A stretch of 64,000 bases of DNA from Labyrinthula sp. Ha (taxonomy: Eukaryota > Sar > Bigyra > Labyrinthulida > Labyrinthulaceae): positions 62,001 to 126,000 of the forward strand of contig JAALGZ010000046.1 of assembly GCA_015227615.1 (NCBI GenBank), given 5' to 3'. The translations under genes were made by a program, and so were the position numbers. A model generated the notes under the pieces. That model was not told where the DNA came from and ran no database searches. It saw only the letters and a program-made list of their open reading frames with translations. Below are positions 42,801-55,350 of this stretch, in pieces; within the stretch, counting starts at the first letter, position 1; every line of letters starts with the position of its first letter.

Positions 42801-45800
42801 TCCACGTCAGTTTCCCTTCGAGACATTTTATTGCATAAAAATGTTATCCTGGCTCCAAGAAAAATCAATAATTAGAAATACTGCACATTGCCTGAACAAG
42901 TAAATACGACTTTTCTTGCATGTTCTGTTTCCCCAATGAAGTAGATAAACCTGTAGTTTCAACGCCATGAAGACTCAATCACAAACTCATGCAAACACAC
43001 TCATATGTCGAGTACCCAGCCTGACAGGTAGGTGTGGGATGTGACACAAACATTGAATAATGAGCGGAGCTAGTAAATTACCAGAAAACACTTAACCGAG
43101 AGAGTTAATTTTTTGTTACTCTTCGCCTTGAGTCTTAGGAAAGCCAAGGGGGGATCAAGCAAAAAACAACCCCTACAGCAATATTTCCATGGGAAATTTT
43201 AAATCGATTCTTTATTGAGGATTTATCCGTCTGAGTTTTTCTTTCACTATTTACCACCATAGTTTTAAATTCTAGCTTCGTTCCATTTCTGGGAATTGTA
43301 CAGACCATAATACATTGTAACCCATAATAATCGTTTGGTTAAAAAAAAGAGATACTTACTATTTAAAAAATTATACTTGAACAGTTAAGGATCTTACACC
43401 TTATCACCAGACAACAATGTATGGCCAGCGGGTACAGATAGACAAACCTTGTACCACAACAAAAGAAAAGTATTTAACTTGCTCCATTTACCAGTAGATA
43501 AAACTCTGTAGTTACTCGAAGTATTCCACGTGCAAACATGGAACTTGGATCTGGAAATACTCGGATAAGGAAAAAAAGGGCATCACGCAATTAAGTGGAA
43601 GGAATTTGAATTGATAACCGCAATAATTTGAAGCATCATCTCATTTGGTTGTAAGAGAGATAAAATTAACCCCTCTGTGCTAGCATCTTGGAGAAAAGAC
43701 AATATTTCCGTGAAATATAGCTCTGAACTTTCCATAGATTTTTTTTTAAACACGAGTTAGCTACTATATACTACTAAAGAACAATTAGCCTATAATACCC
43801 AGATTGGGATTGCTCTATTTATAGTGAGATTTTGAAAACCTGAAAGAGTACTTAGTAAAGTCAACCAGACAAGTTGTTTGAGTTAAAATAAAATTCAACC
43901 CAAAGTAGCATTGAAAAAACTGAAGCAGTGAAAAGAATTTATAAACCCCATTGTCAAGACATTTGCTAAGCATAAGTTAAAAGCTCAATTTGAGAAGCAA
44001 AAAAAATAGATTCTAACAGTAAATACAATTTTAGGAGCCAATTAATGTAAATATGTACTTATTACCATTAAGAACTTCGTAATTAGTACTACCTGTATGT
44101 CTCATAACAAATGTATGTAACAAAAAAATCAGAAATTAAATTTCCACGGAGAAGCTGTCTACATCAAATCCAACAACAGTTTTTTGACGTAGCAATATAG
44201 CATGCTAGTACGATCTGAGTACCAACTTAAAATTTTCAAGCCCTGAATTTTTCATAAATAACAATGTAGATAGAAGACATTATTATTGCATCTAAGTGGA
44301 TTTAATCGTATAACAGTCCTTGAACTTCAGGAGAAATGGGGAATTGTAGAGCTTAATTGGATCTGAAAAGACACAAAACCGCAGCAACGGTACCTGCTTT
44401 TTTGAAAGGGTTGAAGCGTACAATTGGTATAATCCTTTTCCAACGAGATTGAAATAACCTTGATGACATGATATTGCAAGAAAACGGTATGCAAAAAAAC
44501 GGGTAGTTCCTCAGAGATAATGCAGATATCTATTAAATTAAACTTAGGGTTTATGGTTTTTGTAAACACCAGCAGAATGTTTTGGATTCTATTAAGTCAA
44601 GAAGGCACTCAGATCAATCTCATGACTGCTGGACCAAGCAGTGAAACAAGCTTTAACTCTGTTTACTCTTTGTATTCATACCTTAGACAGTTTAAATAGA
44701 CCAAGGTAGGAGCAATAATAGCCCTTGCGCTAAGAACTTTGACTTTCTTTAACCTACTTTGATAGAATGCGCATGGTATGATCAAATATCTTTAAACATT
44801 GTTCTGTTCTACTATTCGTTGCTACTTATTTAGTCGACTTTAAAATCAAGTGAATTTTCTTTCACTCTGCTGCTCTCTGCTTCGATTAATTTTGATTTAA
44901 TAATACCAACAACTTCTACAACCACTTGTTTTTTCTTTTATCCGACGCTTCTGTCACTCCACTATCATTTCTGGGACTTTTAACTTTTGTACAATTCATT
45001 TTCTTCTTTTGTTCTTCTTTCCGACCACCCGGTTGTTCTCTATCTTATTTCTGTTTATTTCGTGGCTCTGAGTTTTCTCTGCAGCCTCCACACCCAATTT
45101 CCAACCGACACTATCCCCCTTCTTCTTTCGCAAATCTCCGTTGACCTGGCACATTCTTAGTTCCATAAGGTCCTCAGACCAGTTATTCGAGAAATGGAGT
45201 TTTGTCTTCTTTTCAAAATTAAGCTATACTTGAGCCAAACTTTGCAAGATATAAGGATAGGAGATCTTGAAGCAGTAAGTATATTAGATTTTTATTTCTT
45301 CTTAACCCTGTTGAAAAACTAGTGTCCACCTTAAATCTCCCATACACTTTTGAGAGTAAGAACTCCTTTGTTCCTGTAGAACTGATACAAAAACCGTATA
45401 GAAAATAGTTAACTGTTCATGATGCGGTCTTATGACTTAATTCAGAAACAATGTGGAAGAAATAAATCCTTGTTCAGTAATTTCGATGTTATTGTCTTTG
45501 CATATCTAAAACTCATGTAATAACTCAACCACTGGTGAAAGACTTGAGTAGAAGGGAAGAATGTATGAATTCTTTCTAACTATATGCAACAACACCGCCC
45601 TAGAAGAGCTCAACTTATGATTTTTTCATTTTTAAAGTTAAATAATCTAAATTGTTAATAAACTCAACCCAATTACTACTTCATAATCCTCATAAGTTTC
45701 TGTTCCCTTTGAAAGTTCATGTACAAAATTATTGTTTGCAGAAGAAGTGCTGAGAAACTTAAACTTGACTTCTCTTAAAACTTTTTATCAACTTAGGTGA

Positions 45801-46222
45801 AAACTTTATCATTTAGTTTGGTATTAGTTATATTACTTCTTTAATAAATAAATTTAACTTAGAAAACATAAGTGTAATATCAATAAAACATATTTTTTCT
45901 TGTTTACCTTATTACACCGTGCCACGTCATCAGTTTTAAGTAGGTATATTACTTAACGTAACAATATATTGATACAAACCTGGTATATATATATATATGT
46001 GTGTTCACAAAGTACATATTATTATCTATTCTAACAATTCACCACTTTTTTTTAACTAAAGAAAAAACTTACGAAGAAAATTAAAATTTAAGCAGTGATG
46101 TTAAAAAAGGACTTGAGCGAAATTTGTCTTAAACATTGTTTACTTGATTTTCATCAATGTAATTGGGTTAAACTGACCTCGATTACTGGTGCTAAAGAAT
46201 AAAAAAAAATATAGGTAAATAC
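39887..46222. other. 6.3-kb AT-rich intergenic region, no supportable gene
   Basis: Several short open stretches exist (41,135-41,335; 41,397-41,600; 41,995-42,336; 44,327-44,569; 44,926-45,144), but none has a recognised domain. The 41,995 one begins with a TTG. The stretch 41,100-42,340 has a slightly less AT-rich, patchy coding look and may be an eroded transposon. A polypyrimidine-biased segment lies at about 44,920-45,130. The centre of symmetry of the inverted repeat (about 41.15 kb) falls here, but I saw no local palindrome. Confidence 0.4.
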
Positions 46223-46893
46223 TTACTCTTCCGTCTTCTCTTCTGAAGCACCTGCTGTCCTATACTTATTAAACGCTTCATCAGCCTTCTTCTCCTCTTC
46301 TTGCTTTCTCTGCTGCTTTGCTTCCTCATTCAACTTCTGCACTCTCTCCAACTGCTTCTCATCGCCTCCTTGTTTCCAGTAATTTTCAAACTGAGCATCT
46401 AACTCTTCTTCACTCTTAGTATTTTTTTTTCCACCTCTTCTTCTTCCTCCTCTAAATCCACGACCTCTTCCGCGAGATGCATTTCGAATAAACCCTCTTC
46501 CTCTAGTCCCTCCCCTTCCACCTCGTCGACCTCTCACATTTCGATTTCCCTTTAAAAAGTTAGTTTCTTAAATCAACTTGTACTTGAACAGGCATTGAAA
46601 AGTTATTTCTTCTTCTTATACCTCCACTATTGCTATACAATTATCTTAACCATAAGCCTCTCCTGATATCAAATCGTGTAAAAATGATGGTAATCGCATT
46701 AAGAAATTCTTTACGGTCTAGGTCTTCCCCTATAATCTCCTCTAGTTCGTGTTTGATACGGCATTGGATGATAGAATGCGACTTGTTGATCAACTGCTTT
46801 TTTTCTTTCAATTTTTTTTAATTGCCCAAAAAACTTAAATGGCCATAAGGCCTTTTTCTTCAATTGCCCAAAATATATTTTTAATGATGTCAT
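46223..46893 (-). CDS. RGG-rich RNA-binding protein with ALYREF/CHTOP-like C-terminus
   Basis: Proposed exons 46,893-46,715, 46,626-46,584 and 46,549-46,223 (introns 88 and 34 nt) give 182 aa in frame. The middle is packed with RG/RGG repeats (RGRRGGRGGTRGRGF and following). The C-terminus has EEELDAQFENYWKQG and, about 40 residues later, DEAFNKYRTAG. These resemble the paired LDxxLDxY motifs of the FoP/CHTOP and ALYREF C-terminus, which bind the helicase UAP56 in mRNA export. No RRM is seen, so CHTOP-like fits better than full ALYREF. The N-terminal exon is less certain: a second ATG at 46,765 would start just before the arginine-rich part. Head-to-head with RAD51. Confidence 0.5.
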
Positions 46894-46936
46894 AAATTGT
46901 TAAATTAAATTACAGTGAAAATAAAAGAAAAACAAA
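46894..46936. promoter_or_regulatory. Short head-to-head promoter region of RAD51 and the RGG gene
   Basis: Only 43 bp separate the two proposed start codons. A near-identical AATTGCCCAAAA occurs twice nearby (46,820-46,831 and 46,862-46,873), within what I call exon 1 of the RGG gene. If these are promoter elements, that gene starts further in, at 46,765, and the shared promoter is about 170 bp. Confidence 0.4.
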
Positions 46937-48170
46937 ATGGCATCTACAGTTGTAGAAACACCAAAAGAAAGCGAAATGAACCTGGTATATAATGTTTTTG
47001 TATCTAAAATCCATACGTCCCTGACTTTTTAAAGATTTTCATTTGATTTTGGTTGTGATTTCTAGGCAACTCTCCTTCGCCAGCCTTCGTCGATAGAAGC
47101 TCTTCTAGAACATGGAATAACTCAAGGTGACATTACCAAGTAAATATAACTTGCTTTTAACGCGCTTATAGACTAAAAGAAGAAGGATATCATACTATAG
47201 AAGCAGTATATGGTTACTTTGGTTGAAATTTTCTAGATAGCCGATACTCCAAAGAAGAAATTATTAGAAGTTAAAGGAATAAGTGAACAGAAAGCAATGA
47301 AACTTCTTCATATTACAAAAGGAATTTGTCCAATGGGTTTCGATTCAGTAGATTCTCTGTATATTTTATTACTTAACAGGCTGCGAATGCTTTGGTCTTA
47401 AGAAAACAGTTGATAAAGATAACAACTGGATCCGAAGAACTTGACCAACTGCTTGGTGGCGGTGGATTTGAAGCTGGAGCTATAACAGAACTTTTTGGAG
47501 AATATAGAACTGGAAAAACACAAATTTGTCACACAATTTGTGTAACTGCTCAACTTCCGAGGCATAGAGGAGGTGCACAAGGAAAAGTGATATACATTGA
47601 TACTGAGGGGTGTTTCAGACCAGAAAACATAGAAAGAATAGCTCCAAGATTTGGCGTTGATCGTAAATTTCTTTTGTTTCTTATCTTCCAGCAATAAATG
47701 TTCTAGAAAACATTGCAGTTGCGAGAGCAAAGAATAGTGATCATCAAATGGAGTTGCTTGCTCAAGCGGCTGGTTTAATGGCGTCACAGCAATTTGGACT
47801 TATAATCGTGGATTCTTGTACCGCACTGTTCAGAACAGATTATGTTGGAAGAGGTGAACTTGCAGAAAGACAGCAACGTTTGGCTCAGTTTTTGAGAGCA
47901 TTGCAGAATATGGCAAATCAGTATGGAGTTGTTGTTGTGATTACAAATCAAGTAACGGCATCTCCTGACGCCATGTCAATGTTTTCTAGAGATGGAGGTC
48001 TAAAACCTATTGGAGGCAATATTTTGGCTCATGCTTCTACGACAAGGTTGAAGTTACGTAAAGGAAGAGGAGAGAATAGAATTTGTAAAATTATTGATTC
48101 TCCAACTTTGCCAGAATCTGAAGCAACATTTTCAATTACTGAACTAGGAGTTACTGATCCAAGAGATTAG
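46937..48170 (+). CDS. RAD51: RAD51 recombinase
   Basis: Six exons: 46,937-46,984, 47,066-47,139, 47,172-47,205, 47,237-47,347, 47,380-47,662, 47,692-48,170. They give 342 aa (human RAD51 is 339). Introns are 81, 32, 31, 32 and 29 nt. Features in order: N-terminal helix-hairpin-helix domain ([11 protein letters not shown]...[12 protein letters not shown], about residues 24-85), Walker [10 protein letters not shown] (about 135), Walker B LIIVDS, the GRGELAERQ segment, L2-region residues VITNQV, and the C-terminal [15 protein letters not shown]. It forms ATP-dependent filaments on single-stranded DNA for homologous recombination in the nucleus. DMC1 is less likely, because the tail ([16 protein letters not shown]) is RAD51-like, although GELAERQQ and HQMELL also occur in DMC1. 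Stop TAG. Confidence 0.93.
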
Positions 48171-48219
48171 ATAAGAAGATGTGGTATATCTGTATCCATT
48201 GATATATGTTAAGAGTATA

Positions 48220-48855
48220 TTAATATCTTTTTTTAAGAAGGAAACTAAAATCTGTTCTTTTTCCTGATCGATATTTTTCAGGTTTAAGTTGAGTATAATC
48301 ATCCATATAAACTGTAGAGAGTATTTTCTTATTCTTACTAGCTTCTTTTCTATTTGGTTTAGTAAAGTGACAATGAGTAGAATCTCTTGCTTGAAGCTTT
48401 GACCAAAACTTTTGTGGAAACATTTTTCTTGTTTTGCTTCTTGAAAAAGTTGTGTATCTTTTAATCATACTTCTTGCAGAATCACTTCCTTGTTGATCCT
48501 TTACTCCATAAAGCAGACCTTTGTAGTGCTTGTAAATTCGTTCCTTCTTTTCCCTTCTTTCTTCCCTAACTAATTTAAAGCTGGATTCCATTTCTTCTCT
48601 AACATTTTCTCCAGTAGAATCAAACTGTTTCAAAAATTTTACCAATTGTTTTTGTTTCTTTTCCTCGTCTTTCCAAACATTTTGTTTTACTAGCTTTCTC
48701 TGTTTCTCCATCTCTTTATCATGCTCTTGCAAAATTCTTGATTTTTCATTAGAAAGTGGCTGAAAACTTTCTCTTTCTTTCAACATAACTCTTTTAATTT
48801 CTCTTTCCTTTCTAAAACTACGTTGCAGAGTTTCCTTATCTATTATTTGAAGCAT
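48220..48855 (-). CDS. Hypothetical Lys/Glu-rich coiled-coil protein
   Basis: Intronless, 211 aa, ATG 48,855. Residues 1-110 are a continuous charged helix rich in K, E, R and Q (for example KEREIKRVMLKERESF), typical of a coiled coil. The remainder is basic with Phe/Tyr (KMFPQKFWSKLQ, VYMDDYTQLKPEKYRSG). No catalytic motif, signal peptide or membrane segment is seen and I do not recognise the family. Its stop lies 49 bp from that of RAD51, on the opposite strand. A cytoskeletal or ciliary role would be a guess. Confidence 0.65.
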   Translation of the reverse strand: MLQIIDKETLQRSFRKEREIKRVMLKERESFQPLSNEKSRILQEHDKEMEKQRKLVKQNVWKDEEKKQKQLVKFLKQFDSTGENVREEMESSFKLVREERREKKERIYKHYKGLLYGVKDQQGSDSARSMIKRYTTFSRSKTRKMFPQKFWSKLQARDSTHCHFTKPNRKEASKNKKILSTVYMDDYTQLKPEKYRSGKRTDFSFLLKKRY

Positions 48856-49161
48856 TCGTTTACGTTATTAAACGGCTTCATGTTCTAAATAATGTGTAGG
48901 TACAAGTGTACGAAATGGACAACGAAACTGGACAGCTCGGGTGGACGTTTCAGCCATAGTAGCAAGGCCCGGAATTGGCATATTTAAATAATGGAACAGA
49001 TACAAAAGAATACATAATAAAGAGAAATCCTTCTTGAATCTGTTCCTAGTTCTGTTTACTTAAGACATCCACTTCTTCTCTTTCTGGAAGGAGGCTTTCT
49101 GGGACGTTGCAGAAAAAAGTTAATTATAGACAAACAAGTAAACAGAAACTAAACAAGAAAA

Positions 49162-49521
49162 ATGAGACCAGACGCAGATTTGACCGAATTATACATTGGA
49201 AGCAAAGGGAAGCGTCACGATGCTGAGAAAAAAAGTCGGTTTAGTGTTTTTACATTGGGATCTTTCTTTCCAGGTACAACTCCAGTAGCACAAAATCTTA
49301 ATCACACGTTTGCGGGAGAGACTGCTATAGAGCAACCAAGTCTTAGAACCATTGTGTTAGATGACACAAATGATACAGGAACATTGCAGAAGGTGACATT
49401 ATTTACATTTCTTACTCTTTCTATAATTGTAGTTACTCTGTCATCATTGTTAATAAAGGAAAGGGGTAAGATATGCTCCTGTATTATTGGCTTTGATGAG
49501 AACAGCACATTAATTGACTAA
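49162..49521 (+). CDS. Small single-pass membrane protein, family unknown
   Basis: ATG 49,162 opens a 119-aa frame. The first 80 residues are polar (MRPDADLTELYIGSKGKR...). They are followed by one hydrophobic helix, about residues 79-97 (VTLFTFLTLSIIVVTLSSLL), and a short basic then Cys-containing tail. This would make a type II or tail-anchored-like protein. An intron could be hidden in the hydrophobic stretch, since GT...AG pairs of 30 or 40 nt exist at about 49,393-49,461. The 30-nt one would keep the frame and shorten the helix. It is divergent from the coiled-coil gene. No homologue recognised. Confidence 0.45.
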   Translation: MRPDADLTELYIGSKGKRHDAEKKSRFSVFTLGSFFPGTTPVAQNLNHTFAGETAIEQPSLRTIVLDDTNDTGTLQKVTLFTFLTLSIIVVTLSSLLIKERGKICSCIIGFDENSTLID

Positions 49522-52190
49522 GCAGAAATAATGCAACCTTTAAGAGATTAAAAAGTTTTGAGTTTAATCTGAGCTTTTAGTTTCTCCTATTCACAAACAG
49601 AAAAAATTATTTTCTTTACTGTGAATGTATCTGCTACATACTACATTATTAAGGGTTATTCCTTTTTCTTGAAAGCAAATCTTGCCTGTCCGAAATATTT
49701 AATAGCCATGAAGGTTAAATTTATACTTAGATGAATTTGATTGCTAGATATATACTTATGGGATGGATTTGACAGAAATTATCAATAATTATTCGATAAT
49801 CATTTTGATTATGATTATCAAGAAAATATTTGGGATTTTAGTTTTATCACATGATTCTAAATATATTCTGATTATAAATGAACTATCAAAATAGAAGATG
49901 GGGTATGCGACGCTATTTTAAATTGCTAAAAAATTCTTTCATAGTTTCTGAACCTCAGGAAAATCTTTAGAAAATGACCACATGTCAGGGTAAATATCCG
50001 GTAATGGGACGTGGTTTGGTGATGTGGCGAATTTTTTCAAGCATTGTTCAAGATGCAAAAAAAAATAAATTATTTTTGATTGTTCCCCCCACGGGCTTAT
50101 TGCACAGTCTTGAATTGATGAATAATTCAGTATAAACTATGACTCAGAATAATAGGAGTATTATCAGAATCAATCAATAGGAAAAACTTATGCAATTTCC
50201 CTGTTGATAAATTATCAAAATAAAGTAGATCCAACCCAGTGGTATATCACCGCAAGGATTTTATTTGGCTTATAGGAGTGCTAATTGAGAATCCATAAAT
50301 AGATTTTTTAGAGAAGTCCTGAGAAACGAGAAATGGGCGACAAACACGCCCAGGATTTTGACTAGATTCGCTTAGGGACTCTAAGAATTCATATTTGAGC
50401 TGAAAGTTCTCATGTTTCTTGTTTTAGAATTTTCCAAGAAAAGAAATTTGAAGAGGAAAATAACAATCCTTGTAAAAACCTTCTAGATAATTCAAAACAG
50501 TGAGAAACTTTTGCAATAGGAAAAGAAAGGCGTTTTCTTTTCTTTGACTCCTATTTTAGTTCATGAAAACCATATATGTGTGAAACAGTGTAAACTGAAG
50601 AGCTTACCGAATTGTTGAATTTAGAACAGATACCAACGCGATATCTTTGCTTAGAAAAGATTTAGTTGGAAATATATATATATCACGTAGTACTTAAATA
50701 GAAAAGAAATCTCTGGAGAAATTCTATTATTGGCAAGAATAATCCAATTTGTGAAACGGAAACCAAGTTTTCAAATTCTTTACCTTTGAAACATAACGTC
50801 CACATTTAAGAATCCATATTCTATACATGGTTTCAATAAACATTTTGCATTTTCCATAATGGAGTTGAATAATGTGAATTAATAAATCTTCGGACTACTT
50901 GATGGTAGCGTTGGCCGATATAACTTCACATATTCTCAAATTTAAACCAAGAAACTTTATTTTGCTTAATTTCTATCAGTAAAAATACCTTTGCAACTTT
51001 TATATCAAATAAGCTTTCCTTCAAACGATTTAATCCTCTCTTCTGACGTATTTTCAAGTTTCTTCTTGCGACGTTTCCTATAAAATGAGGTCACAAGATC
51101 ATCACGTAGTTTTTGTCTACTATCAACAACAGCACTAATGTCCAACTTAGTTAGCACTTTCACATTTTAGTAACTCTTCTAGCTCTCAGGCTATTGTTTT
51201 TTTCGTCATAGTTTATTCTTTACATTTCTATTCATATCATAGGTTCAATCCAAATTTATTCTATTTTTATAAGCCCTAAATATTTAGATAAAATCTCCTC
51301 TACAGATAACTAGCACTGACACTAATCCTAATTACAGGTTGTTTCCGTTTAGTTAACCATTCCAATACGAGTGATTAATAAAAATATAACACCATCAAAA
51401 GTTAAGAGAATTTTTAAATAAGTTAGAATTTGAGTTGAACAAAATAAAATAAGTTTTACCGTTAAGAGCATTCTTTTCCTTTTTTAATGATATGAACTAT
51501 GTTTTCTGACCAAAGTACAACACGCTTAACCTTTTCAAATAAAACAAATAATCATATCAATTTATATATATTCAAATAAAATATAGCATGGAATTTGATA
51601 GGACTTAAACAATACTAATCAAATTGTTTAAATTAAAAATTATTCTCCTTAAAATGATATTAGTATCATCTGATGAACCAAGCTTTAATTTATTTAACCT
51701 GTAATAATAAAAATTTCACATTTTTTGACTTAAATACACCTGACCAATGGCTCTAATATGACTCTTAAATAAAACCAACACACATATATATATTTACTCT
51801 TTAAAAATTTATAGTAAAATATTATTATTAAAAATAATATAGGTATTGAGTACTTTATCAAGTAAAAAGGTAACAAACCATGTATTCTCATATAAGAGTT
51901 CAAACTATAATGGTGTAAATTAACATATTAATAAGAAATAAAACCTTCAAGGTTTATCTTTTTGTATTTTAAATTACTGAAAAACAGTTTTAAATAAACT
52001 ATCAGTGAACCCTTTATGTATTTGACCAAATTGAAGTTCGTTTTTGTTTATTTTATAGTTGATTTTGAAATCAAATTACATTTAACTGAACGGCAATTGT
52101 TAATATAAATATTGAAGTTATTGAATTTCTTCGAATAAATGGTAAAAAATTCTAAGTCGCCTATTTCTTTGGGTAAAAATAATTAATCAT
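49522..52190. other. AT-rich intergenic region with one possible terminal exon
   Basis: Mostly without features. On the - strand, about 51,140-51,005 encodes KLDISAVVDSRQKLRDDLVT and then a Lys/Arg-rich tail ending at a TGA (51,005-51,007). It is preceded by a CTAAC and an AG at about 51,141, as expected of a 3' splice site. It looks like the last exon of a small gene whose earlier exons I could not find. Otherwise nothing is supported. Confidence 0.3.
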
Positions 52191-52199
52191 ATTTTCTTG

Positions 52200-52760
52200 T
52201 TATTTCGCATCGCTCATTCAGGAAATTTGGTACTTAGGAGTATCCTTTTTACAGTTCCTGAGATCTTGGAAATAGGATACATTGTTAGGAAGTTTATACA
52301 GAATACTCCAATTCTCAAAAAAATTTATTTATAGATCTTAATCTACCCGTTCTGTCGGCTGGTAAGGACTGCTTGGGCTCTAGACGGGTGTTTCTTGGGG
52401 TATTATACAGATTGAAGTTGATAAAAACGGCGTTTTAGCTCAAAATTGACATTTCTAAACAAAAATATTGTAAATATTCTAACATGTAGAATTGATGGGT
52501 AGAGGTCGTGTTTTTAAGCTCTTTGGGGCTACCTAATAAAAAATTAAGAGATTATAGCAAAAGTGAGTGATTTTGTATTTCCAGATGTGTAGATTCTCAA
52601 GACTTGACTTTTCTGAGTAAACTTTAGCTTATTCACAGTTGAATAGAGAAATAAAATCCTTTTAAATAATTTTAGAAGCGAAAAACAGTGAATTCTTAGA
52701 GTATGAGAAGAATCAATCATCAATAGATATGTTCTTCATGTTGTTGCGTTTAAAAATTGT
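52200..52760. repeat. Dispersed repeat, third copy (reverse)
   Basis: Reverse-oriented relative of 29,560-30,250 and 6650-7330. Shared segments include CTAGACGGGTGTTTCTTGGG at about 52,380 and GTGAGTGATTTTGTATTTCC at about 52,564. Non-coding. Confidence 0.5.
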
Positions 52761-55350
52761 TTTTTTTAGATCTGTAAACTTAATGGAAAGGTCCCTTAAA
52801 TTAACCTTTCTTAGAATTTAATTTACTCAAATTTATCAAATACCTTGAAAAAATACATGGTCGGAAAGGTTTTTTCAATGTGAAAACATTTTGTTTAATA
52901 ATGTTGCATGTAAGGAAGATTTCATGACAAAAAGTAACAAATACTATAAGCGTTATTTTCAGTAATCGTGATTTTATTATACTCTATATTGTTTTAATCC
53001 ACTAAATTTTAATGTACGTGCTGGATTCAGTTTGCAATATGTTTTCAGTTATGTAGAAGAGTTGAAAAGGTATTGCTGATTATATGGTCATAACACTGCA
53101 TTTTTTTTAAATCTTTGATAAAGTTTTGAGCACCCCGCAAAAACAAAAAATATAAAACGCTATTGTTTAGTGTAAGCTAAGATTTAAATAAAAGAGCAAA
53201 TCATGAGAGTTTACTGAGGTGGTATAACTTTTTTCATTGTTTTCTACTTGATATGAAGTGGATGAACAGTATTTTGGTGGTATTTGGTGTTCTACATATA
53301 CTATTTGAAATTCTATACCATCTTATATAGATAAAAAGATATGTGAGATTTTTTTTCTAGAACCGTAATTTGTTTTTATAGTTCAAGAAAGTGGCAGATA
53401 ATGAAGCTTTGCAATTATTTATGAACTCCCAATAGTACAGATTAAACAGAAAACAAGGGAATGGAAAGGCACTTATGATGTGAACATGTAAGAAATTTAA
53501 TAGATAACTCTTAAATATACTTCCCGGTATAAACTTCATTTATTAAAACAAGGGTTTAAGCAGCAATTGAGCTAGAAAAAGGAGAAATAAGAATATTAGT
53601 TTAAAGTTACCAATTTTTATCAATTATAATAGTAAGAAACCGCCATAGTCTATATCTACGAAAAATAAGAGAAAAACTATTAAATATAAAAAAATAAAAT
53701 TTTAAAGGTTTTTGGTTTTATTTGATTCAGCAACACGAATTATTTTTCAACAAAAATCAATTTTGCTGAGGCAGATATTGACATGGATTATTCTCTCTCA
53801 AGACTTCTTTCTTAAGGTACACACAATCAAAGTTTCAGTTAATAAGAACCAATATTTATTCTTATAATAGTGTAGCAAATAAAATTTCCTTTTGAATGAT
53901 GTACTATATACTCCGTGAAGCAAGGCTTAAAGTACGTTTAAGTTTATTCTCGATCATATCTTTGCATTCTTTTTTATTTTAGTAAAGTTTTCATTTAATT
54001 CGTTTAATTGAAGACAAATAAAAACTAAATGAAAAGAATAGAGAAACAGAAAGGGTTCAACTATTCTATTACTTTCATGCTAAATCTGATTCTAATTCAT
54101 TGTATATAGAGATTTTTCTTGTCTTGAGAATTGATAAAGAAAAGATTTTCTCAAGAAACTAGACCGATGTAAGTCGGGTATTTTATTCAGAAGACCAACC
54201 GTAGAATTGGCATATCAAGACTTTATGTAGAAGGTGATACAGCAAAACTTCTGTTTTGGTGTTACCGGGGCACAGATTTTGCGAAGGATATTTGTTACGG
54301 CAAGTTGCGGTTCTACCCTTAAGACACCCTATTTACATGTGTCTTACTGATTTCTATTTTGGGGGCTTGAAAGTCATAAAGATTGACAATATTTTGGAAG
54401 AAAATTAAAGGATTGTAAAAGAACATAGAATAAAGGAATATAAAAAGATTTCCTTATAAGAAGAGAAATAGTTGGTTTTTCATGATGAGTAACCAAGACG
54501 TTAAGATTTCGGGTAAAAATGTTTTTTTAATGTCTAAATTGGAGGAAACAGAATAACCCTTCCGTAATTATCCTAAAAAGATGTTGCTTTTATCTTCTTT
54601 AAATTTTTAGGATAGAATAATAAATTAAGAGAACTCACAAAAAAGCCGAAGATTATAAAAAGGGAGTGATGCGGATGAATTTGATCTGGTTTATGAGCAG
54701 GTACTTTGTCTAGTTATCGAAACCCTTACATACAGTCTAGACTTTTGTGGACTAGTTCAAGTACTTTCCAGTGTTTTTCCTGTATTTTGATATTTATAGA
54801 AGTCAAAGCACAAATATTTATTGAAGAGTATTTTTCATATCCGATTACTACCCCTAGCATACCTAAGTTGCAAACCAGCCTCTGTAAAGAGTGTATCAAA
54901 TATTTTTGTACTGCCGAATAAACTAGTTTCTTGCCTTCACAAATTTTTTAAACTAAATTTTTCTTTTGTTTTTCGATGCTTTAAATTCAAACGAGGTAAT
55001 ATCAACCTTTATCTCCGTTTCAATCAGTGGTAAAGAAAATACATGATAACTTTTATAGTAGAGATTAATATGATTGCATTCAGCGCAAGGTACTTTTTTG
55101 GGCAATATGGCTAAGACACAATCAACTATAACAGCTGCGATTGCATATATAAAAGAAATATTAGTACCTACTTAACTTAAAGCTAAAATTTATCTTCATT
55201 CAGATGTTTGGACTCTCACGGCAGCGAGAGTAAAGTAGCATTTTCATATTTTCTGGAACTAGATGATATAATTTCTTCCTTACAGGGAATTAGAAGTGAG
55301 AAAGCAAATTATGGATCACTAGCGCTTGGAATATTGTCCGTATATTAAAT
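52761..55350. other. AT-rich part of right arm, no gene seen
   Basis: Counterpart of 26.9-29.5 kb. Short open stretches (for example 54,706-55,033 on +) do not correspond to conserved frames in the other arm and have no recognised domain. Confidence 0.4.

Noticed and set aside
44926-45144. Phe/Pro/Ser-rich ORF as a membrane protein
   Set aside because: Composition follows from a pyrimidine-biased tract. There is no homology and no supporting context.
47398-47787. 129-aa - strand ORF across RAD51
   Set aside because: Shadow of RAD51 exons 5 and 6, and it crosses a supported intron.
46937-48170. DMC1 instead of RAD51
   Set aside because: Some segments are shared with DMC1, but the C-terminal RICKIIDSP and DPRD and the [18 protein letters not shown] stretch resemble RAD51 more. 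A tree would settle it.
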